From JAGPUQ01 sp963708735 (GTDB lineage Bacteria > Pseudomonadota > Gammaproteobacteria > Pseudomonadales > Porticoccaceae), in assembly GCA_963708735.1 (NCBI GenBank), contig CAVPTW010000039.1, forward strand, positions 61,450 through 125,449: a stretch of 64,000 nucleotides of DNA, given 5' to 3'. Position 1 is the first letter of the stretch. Each line of letters begins with the position of its first letter. The notes beneath the pieces were generated by a model. The model was not told where the DNA came from and ran no database searches. It saw nothing but the letters and a program-made list of their open reading frames with translations. Shown in pieces: positions 59,604 to 64,000 of this stretch. Made by a program: the position numbers and the translations under genes.

Positions 59604-60512
59604 TTACGCGACCGCCGCGGCTTCGGCGGCTTCGGCGGCGAGTTCCGCCGCGGTCTTGCCGACAATGGATTCGTCTACCCGCTTCATGATGCCGTGCTCC
59701 ATCAGCAAGTCTTCGAGTTCATCCATGGTGATTGGCGTCGGGATGATGCCCTTGCCCTTGTTGGCGTGGATTTTCCTCGCCAGCGTGCGGTATTCCTCGG
59801 CCTGCTTGGAATCGGGCGCGTATTCGAGCACCGTCATGCGCCGCAGCTCGGCGTGCTGCACGATGTTGTCGCGGGGCACGAAATGGATCAGCGTGGTGCC
59901 GAGCTTCTTGGCCAACGATTCGGCCAGTTCCAGTTCCTTGTCGGTCTGGCGCTCGTTGCAGACCAGCCCGCCCAGGCGCACGCCGCCGGAGTTGGCGTAT
60001 TTCAGAATGCCCTTGGAAATGTTGTTGGCCGCATACATGGCCATCATCTCGCCGGACATGACGATGTAGATTTCCTGCGCCTTGTTCTCGCGGATGGGCA
60101 TGGCGAAGCCGCCACACACCACGTCGCCGAGCACGTCGTAGGACACATAGTCCAGGTTCTCGTAGGCGCCTTCCTCTTCCAGGAAGTTGATGGAGGTGAT
60201 CACCCCGCGACCGGCGCAGCCGACACCGGGCTCCGGACCACCCGACTCCACGCAACGGATGTCGCGGTAGCCGACCTTCATCACATCGTCGAGTTCGAGA
60301 TCTTCAACGCTGCCCTGCTCGGCAGCCAGCGACAGGATGGTGTCCTGGGCCTTGGCGTGCAGAATCAGGCGGGTGGAGTCGGCCTTGGGGTCGCAGCCGA
60401 CGATCAGGATCTTCTGACCCATCTCGGCGAGCGCCGCCAGGGTGTTTTGGGAGGTGGTGGATTTACCGATGCCACCTTTGCCGTAAAACGCGATTTGTCG
60501 TAAGCCGTCCAT
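59604..60512 (-). CDS. nifH: Nitrogenase Fe protein NifH
   Basis: 302 residues. P-loop GKGGIGKS at 11-18; cluster Cys99 (GVGCAGRG) and Cys133 (VVCGG); ADP-ribosylatable Arg102. The C-terminal tail is Ala/Glu-rich (ELAAEAAEAAAVA). ATG 60512 has AAGGAG upstream. The open frame extends upstream without conserved sequence. Confidence 0.98.
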   Translation of the reverse strand: MDGLRQIAFYGKGGIGKSTTSQNTLAALAEMGQKILIVGCDPKADSTRLILHAKAQDTILSLAAEQGSVEDLELDDVMKVGYRDIRCVESGGPEPGVGCAGRGVITSINFLEEEGAYENLDYVSYDVLGDVVCGGFAMPIRENKAQEIYIVMSGEMMAMYAANNISKGILKYANSGGVRLGGLVCNERQTDKELELAESLAKKLGTTLIHFVPRDNIVQHAELRRMTVLEYAPDSKQAEEYRTLARKIHANKGKGIIPTPITMDELEDLLMEHGIMKRVDESIVGKTAAELAAEAAEAAAVA

Positions 60513-60681
60513 TAAGATCTCCTTGCTATGGGTAAGGATTTGCAATGGGTAAAAATTCCGCACCTTCGGTGCGATCTGCCAACCACGAAGAGCGGTTGTC
60601 ACCACGGATGCCCGGCAACCCGAGCGTCCATGGACTTTCCAAACCCCGAGGGGCGCGGCGTCCGCCTTCGCTTCCGCTATT

Positions 60682-60696
60682 GCAACCCCTGCGCCA
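60682..60696 (-). promoter_or_regulatory. Sigma-54 promoter of nifHDK
   Basis: Minus strand TGGCGC-AGGGG-TTGC: one mismatch at -24, perfect -12. 170 bases before the nifH ATG, giving a leader of roughly 158 bases. Confidence 0.82.
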
Positions 60697-60737
60697 ACGC
60701 CAGAAAAAGTAACTCAACAACTTGTTTTAAAAGAAAT

Positions 60738-60752
60738 AAAAAACATTGATGG
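60738..60752. promoter_or_regulatory. Possible IHF site between nifH promoter and activator sites
   Basis: An A/T-rich stretch with a AAANNNNTTGAT core (60739-60750), two mismatches from the IHF consensus, placed between the -24/-12 promoter and the NifA sites, as is usual for DNA looping. Confidence 0.4.
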
Positions 60753-60777
60753 CGGCTTTTCCATGCCCTTTTTGCTG

Positions 60778-60793
60778 TGTGGGAAATACGACA
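60778..60793. promoter_or_regulatory. NifA activator site 1 upstream of nifH
   Basis: TGT-GGGAAATACG-ACA, about 115 bases from the expected nifH start site. Confidence 0.82.
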
Positions 60794-60806
60794 TCCCGGA
60801 GCCGGA

Positions 60807-60822
60807 TGTCAGAAACAAAACA
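60807..60822. promoter_or_regulatory. NifA activator site 2 upstream of nifH
   Basis: TGT-CAGAAACAAA-ACA, 29 bases from site 1 and about 144 bases from the expected nifH start site. May also serve the divergent gene at 61038. Confidence 0.8.
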
Positions 60823-60919
60823 TCACATCCGCAATGCGCGACCCATGCGCATGCCGTTTTTGTCTTTTGCCTGTTTTCTTGCCGCCACGCCCGGCCACCC
60901 GCTACAGGTTCCCGCCAAT

Positions 60920-60953
60920 CAAGTGGTGGCGGTATGCAAGTGGTGGCGGTATG
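60920..60953. repeat. Tandem 17-bp direct repeat
   Basis: CAAGTGGTGGCGGTATG occurs twice head-to-tail (60920-60936, 60937-60953). The second copy runs into the sigma-54-like sequence upstream of the receiver-like gene. Confidence 0.85.
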
Positions 60954-60961
60954 GATGTTGC
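60947..60961 (+). promoter_or_regulatory. Weak sigma-54-like promoter for the receiver-like gene
   Basis: CGGTAT-GGATG-TTGC: perfect -12 and correct GG-N10-GC spacing, poor -24. 77 bases before ATG 61038. Confidence 0.4.
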
Positions 60962-61037
60962 GTGAGCCTGCCTGAGACTCCCGTAGCTGGCGGCAGCACG
61001 GAGTCATTTCCCATCCTGTTGATCGAGGGTTCACGTC

Positions 61038-61433
61038 ATGCAAATCGGAGTGGAAAGCGCGCGCGCGGTGGAGAACCGGCGGATTTTTGTGGTGGATCAG
61101 GACGAAATCGTTCGGGCCGCCCTGCAGTTCATGCTGCACGACGAGAACGAAACCCATGAACTGGCATCGCTGACGGCGGCGATCGAGAAAGCCGTGCACT
61201 GGCCGCCCGATGTGATCGTACTGGGGAATGCCGTGCTGGCAGATGAAGGTCTTCCCGTTCTGGAACAACTCGCGGACGCGCTTCCCCGCACCCGCCTGCT
61301 GGTGGTCGGGTCCGATCAGGACCCCTTGGCGACCAAGGCCCTGGCGGCCGGGGCCCATGGCCGCATTCCTCTGCCGCTCAAGCTGGAAGCGGTCCGCGCG
61401 GTCGTGGATAGGGTCCTTGGCCGCGACGCGTGA
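61038..61433 (+). CDS. Degenerate response-regulator receiver (pseudo-receiver) protein
   Basis: 131 residues, one domain with receiver-like layout: RRIFVVDQDEIVRAALQF (acidic pair region), PPDVIVLGNAVLADEG, RLLVVGSDQD, LAAGAHGRIPLPLKLEAVRAVV. The phospho-acceptor Asp site reads V-L-G-N and the conserved Lys site reads I-P-L-P, so both phosphorylation-essential residues are missing. There is no output domain. Divergent from nifH, and GAGGG precedes the ATG. Possibly a protein-protein module regulating nif. Confidence 0.65.
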   Translation: MQIGVESARAVENRRIFVVDQDEIVRAALQFMLHDENETHELASLTAAIEKAVHWPPDVIVLGNAVLADEGLPVLEQLADALPRTRLLVVGSDQDPLATKALAAGAHGRIPLPLKLEAVRAVVDRVLGRDA

Positions 61434-61487
61434 AGGGTCTGCACGGGGCAGGAAAGAGAATCACTGTGGCCGATGTCCGCCATGGTT

Positions 61488-61503
61488 TGTCGGATTCACG
61501 ACA
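61488..61503. promoter_or_regulatory. NifA activator site upstream of iscS
   Basis: TGT-CGGATTCACG-ACA, about 120 bases upstream of the expected isc start. Confidence 0.8.
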
Positions 61504-61592
61504 CCCGTTGCCGCACAAACCGGGGTCTCCGGGCCGCCGGACATGCCCGCGGCCATTGCCGCTTCAAGTAGTTGAGCGCACTTGGCCGCGAT

Positions 61593-61607
61593 TGGCATGG
61601 AGGTTGC
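61593..61607 (+). promoter_or_regulatory. Sigma-54 promoter of the isc operon
   Basis: TGGCAT-GGAGG-TTGC(T): same -24 variant as nifV, perfect -12, 85 bases before the iscS ATG. Confidence 0.85.
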
Positions 61608-61691
61608 TGAATCCCTGGTGAACCGCCCGGGGTTGGCATAGCCCGCCACAGGCTTCACCGGCAAGTGTTTCACCGCCACGAGGTACCCGGC

Positions 61692-62918
61692 ATGACCAGC
61701 GTCGCGCAATCGCCCATTTACCTGGACTACGCCGCCACCACGCCGGTGGACCCCCGCGTCGCCGAGAAGATGATTCCCCATCTCACCAGCAGTTTCGGCA
61801 ATCCGGCCAGCCGCTCCCATGCCTACGGCTGGCAGGCCGAAGCGGCGGTGGAGACGGCACGCGCCCAGGTGGCCGAGCTGGTGGGCGCCGACCCCAGGGA
61901 AATCATCTGGACCTCGGGGGCGACGGAATCCGACAACCTGGCGATCAAGGGTGCGGCCCATTTTCATCGCGCCAAGGGCAATCATCTGATCACCCTGGCC
62001 ACCGAGCACAAGGCGGTCCTCGACACGATGCGCGAACTGGAGCGGGAAGGCTTCCAGGTCACCTACCTCAAGCCCCAGCCCAATGGCCTGCTGGACCTGG
62101 AGACCTTCAAGGCCGCGCTCCGGCCGGAAACCATCCTGGCGTCGATCATGTTGGTCAACAACGAGATCGGCGTGATTCAGGACATCGCCGCCCTCGGCGC
62201 GGTTTGCCGCGAGCGGGGCATCCTGTTCCACGTCGACGCCGCCCAGGCCCCCGGCAAGGTCGCCATCGATCTCAATACCCTGCCGGTCGACCTGATGTCC
62301 TTTTCCGCCCACAAGACCTACGGTCCCCAGGGCATCGGCGCGCTCTATGTGCGGCGCCGGCCCCGGGTCCATCTGGCGCCGCTGATCCACGGCGGCGGCC
62401 ACGAGCGCGGGCTGCGCTCCGGTACCCTGCCGACCCACCAGATCGTCGGCATGGGCGAAGCCTACCGTCTGGCCGGGGAGCTGATGGTGGAAGAAAACGC
62501 GCGGGTACGGGCGCTGCGCGACCGTTTCCTGGCGGGCATCGCCGACATGGAAGAGGTCTACCTCAACGGCGATCTGGAGCAGCGCGTGCCCCACAACCTG
62601 AATGTCAGTTTCAACTTCGTCGAAGGCGAGTCGCTGATGATGGCGGTCAAGGAATTGGCTGTTTCCAGCGGCTCGGCCTGCACCTCGGCGAGCCTGGAGC
62701 CGTCCCATGTGCTGCGGGCGTTGGGGCGCAGCGATGAATTGGCGCACAGCTCGCTGCGCATCACCCTGGGCCGCTACACCACCGCCCAGGACATCGATTT
62801 TGCGGTCGCGCTGCTCAAGGACAAGGTCGCCAGGCTGCGCGCGCTCTCACCGCTCTGGGACATGCATCTGCAGGGTATCGACTTGAACACGGTGCAATGG
62901 GCCGCGGCGGCCCATTGA
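61692..62918 (+). CDS. iscS: Cysteine desulfurase IscS
   Basis: 408 residues. PLP lysine in SFSAHKTYGPQGIGALYV, long catalytic loop SGSACTSASLEPSHVLRALG with Cys, and HSSLRITLGRYTT near the end, the IscS (class I) form. It supplies sulfur to IscU. ATG 61692 has GAGG eight bases upstream. Followed by iscU-erpA-iscA. No iscR is next to it. Confidence 0.93.
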   Translation: MTSVAQSPIYLDYAATTPVDPRVAEKMIPHLTSSFGNPASRSHAYGWQAEAAVETARAQVAELVGADPREIIWTSGATESDNLAIKGAAHFHRAKGNHLITLATEHKAVLDTMRELEREGFQVTYLKPQPNGLLDLETFKAALRPETILASIMLVNNEIGVIQDIAALGAVCRERGILFHVDAAQAPGKVAIDLNTLPVDLMSFSAHKTYGPQGIGALYVRRRPRVHLAPLIHGGGHERGLRSGTLPTHQIVGMGEAYRLAGELMVEENARVRALRDRFLAGIADMEEVYLNGDLEQRVPHNLNVSFNFVEGESLMMAVKELAVSSGSACTSASLEPSHVLRALGRSDELAHSSLRITLGRYTTAQDIDFAVALLKDKVARLRALSPLWDMHLQGIDLNTVQWAAAAH

Positions 62919-62945
62919 CCCCATCCGCCAGGAGGAAATGCAACC

Positions 62946-63350
62946 ATGGCATACAGCGATAAGGTTATGGACCACTACGAAAATCCCCGCAACGTGGGCA
63001 GTTTCGACACGGACGAGAGCGATGTGGGCACCGGCATGGTGGGGGCGCCCGCGTGCGGCGATGTGATGCGGCTGCAGATCAAGGTCGGCCCCGAAGGGGT
63101 GATCGAGGACGCCTGCTTCAAGACCTACGGCTGCGGGTCGGCCATCGCCTCCAGTTCGCTGGTCACCGAGTGGATCAAGGGCAGGACCCTGGAGGATGCC
63201 CTGACCCTCAAGAATGCGGAGATCGCCGAGGAACTGGCGCTGCCGCCGGTAAAAATCCACTGCTCCGTGCTGGCGGAAGACGCCATCAGGGCGGCGGTCG
63301 AGGATTACCGCGCCAAGCAGGGGATACCCGCCGCCGCTTCCGCGGCCTGA
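62946..63350 (+). CDS. iscU: Fe-S cluster scaffold IscU
   Basis: 134 residues: DKVMDHYENPRNVGSF, three cluster Cys in PACGDVM, YGCGSAIASSS and IHCSVLAED, and the HscA-binding LPPVK. Scaffold for cluster assembly. Preceded by AGGAGG. Confidence 0.95.
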   Translation: MAYSDKVMDHYENPRNVGSFDTDESDVGTGMVGAPACGDVMRLQIKVGPEGVIEDACFKTYGCGSAIASSSLVTEWIKGRTLEDALTLKNAEIAEELALPPVKIHCSVLAEDAIRAAVEDYRAKQGIPAAASAA

Positions 63351-63375
63351 CCCTTCGTTGCTTGGGAGAATCGCC

Positions 63376-63735
63376 ATGTCTGCCGTCGTATCTGTCGTAC
63401 CTGCCGCCACGCCGGTCCTGCTGACCGCCAATGCCATCGGCAAGATCCGGGAACTGCTCAGCGAGGAAAACAGCGCCGCTCTCAAGTTGCGCATCTATGT
63501 CACCGGCGGGGGCTGCTCCGGCTTCAGCTACGGCTTCGCCTTCGAGGAAGGGGTGGCCGAAGACGACAACCTGTTCCACCAGGAGGACGTGGGTGTGGTG
63601 GTCGATCCCATGAGCCTGGGCTATCTGGCGGGCGCCGAGGTGGATTTCGAGGACGGTCTGGAAGGCGCCCGCTTCATCATCCGCAACCCCAACGCCAAAA
63701 CCACCTGCGGTTGCGGCAGTTCCTTCTCGGTGTGA
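63376..63735 (+). CDS. erpA: A-type Fe-S carrier, ErpA-like
   Basis: 119 residues: VTGGGCSGFSYGFAFEEGVAEDD and TTCGCGSSFSV at the end, the ErpA-type C-terminus. Transfers clusters to apo-proteins. Preceding AGAAT; follows iscU by 25 bases. Confidence 0.85.
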   Translation: MSAVVSVVPAATPVLLTANAIGKIRELLSEENSAALKLRIYVTGGGCSGFSYGFAFEEGVAEDDNLFHQEDVGVVVDPMSLGYLAGAEVDFEDGLEGARFIIRNPNAKTTCGCGSSFSV

Positions 63736-63744
63736 GGCCTTGCG

Positions 63745-64000
63745 ATGAGCGTGACACTGACCGAACGGGCGGCGCTGAAGATGCAGCGTTCCATCGCCAG
63801 CCGCGGCAAGGGGCTGGGCATCCGGCTGGGGGTCAAGACCAGCGGCTGCTCCGGTATGAGCTACGTGATGGAATTCGTGGATGAGATTCTGGACGGGGAT
63901 CAGTGCTTCGAAAGCCATGGCGTGAACGTCGTCATCGACGCCCGCAGCCTGCCCTACATGATGGGGACGGAGCTCGATTTCGTGCGCGAGGGCCTGAACG
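63745..64000 (+). CDS. iscA: A-type Fe-S carrier IscA (partial, runs off the right edge)
   Basis: 85 residues visible: MSVTLTERAALKMQRSIASRG, GVKTSGCSGMSYVMEFVDE, ARSLPYMMGTELDFV. First Cys of the family motif is present; the CGC tail lies outside. A second A-type carrier in the same operon, as in IscA. hscBA and fdx may follow beyond the window. Confidence 0.88.
   Translation, partial: MSVTLTERAALKMQRSIASRGKGLGIRLGVKTSGCSGMSYVMEFVDEILDGDQCFESHGVNVVIDARSLPYMMGTELDFVREGLN

Noticed and set aside
1..64000. CRISPR arrays, prophage or intact insertion sequence
   Set aside because: No regularly spaced direct repeats, no transposase, integrase or phage structural genes were seen; only the small repeats and restriction fragments listed.

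Overview
The window is one contiguous stretch of a GC-rich (roughly 60-65 % by eye) gammaproteobacterial chromosome carrying a nitrogen-fixation island. The left end has the classic gammaproteobacterial order ndk-rlmN-pilW/pilF-rodZ-ispG-hisS-yfgM-bamB-der, followed by priA, rpmE, clpB and a tRNA-Cys. The genus cannot be fixed from the sequence alone.

Layout: (1) bases 1-17.4 kb, housekeeping: partial EAL-domain protein, the ndk-to-der run, priA, rpmE, a secreted nuclease-like lipoprotein, clpB with a heat-shock-type promoter, a 57-aa zinc-ribbon gene and tRNA-Cys. (2) 17.6-27.6 kb, an envelope-lipid locus: serine palmitoyltransferase-like enzyme and its ACP, a GNAT-fold acyltransferase, a nucleotidyltransferase, a metallophosphoesterase, an ABC exporter, a PAPS-type sulfotransferase and two ELM1-family proteins (one frameshifted). 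Together these suggest synthesis, head-group decoration and export of a sphingolipid-like, perhaps sulfated, lipid. (3) 27.7-36.5 kb, a long leftward nifB operon: nifB, ferredoxin, IscA-type carrier, a TPR-like protein, an Fe-S LRV repeat protein, nifZ, nifS, nifT and unusual passengers (DegT-family protein without its lysine, SIR2-like protein, small unknowns, a second NifZ-like protein). (4) 36.9-48.9 kb: nifA leftward, then a rightward nifV-cysE-nifW-fixABCX operon with a tail of small redox and unknown genes; a truncated haemoglobin lies on the opposite strand. (5) 48.9-53.9 kb: leftward nifE-nifN-nifX-DUF269-small helical protein-ferredoxin III-nifQ. (6) 54.2-56.1 kb: a scar with fragments of a type I restriction locus, then two small rightward genes. 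(7) 56.3-60.5 kb: leftward nifHDK. (8) 61.0-64.0 kb: rightward pseudo-receiver gene and an iscS-iscU-erpA-iscA operon running off the right end.

How it fits together: NifHDK form Mo-nitrogenase; NifB, E, N, X, V and Q build FeMo-co; Isc/NifS/IscA proteins supply Fe-S clusters; FixABCX and several ferredoxins feed electrons. NifA has the C-X11-C-X19-C-X4-C signature of the oxygen-sensitive rhizobial type, and no nifL is visible. Sigma-54 promoters are readable upstream of nifB, nifV, nifE, nifH and iscS, and NifA-type TGT-N10-ACA sites accompany all but nifE, so the isc operon appears to have been drafted into the nif regulon. nifL, nifU, nifM, mod and rnf are not present in the window.
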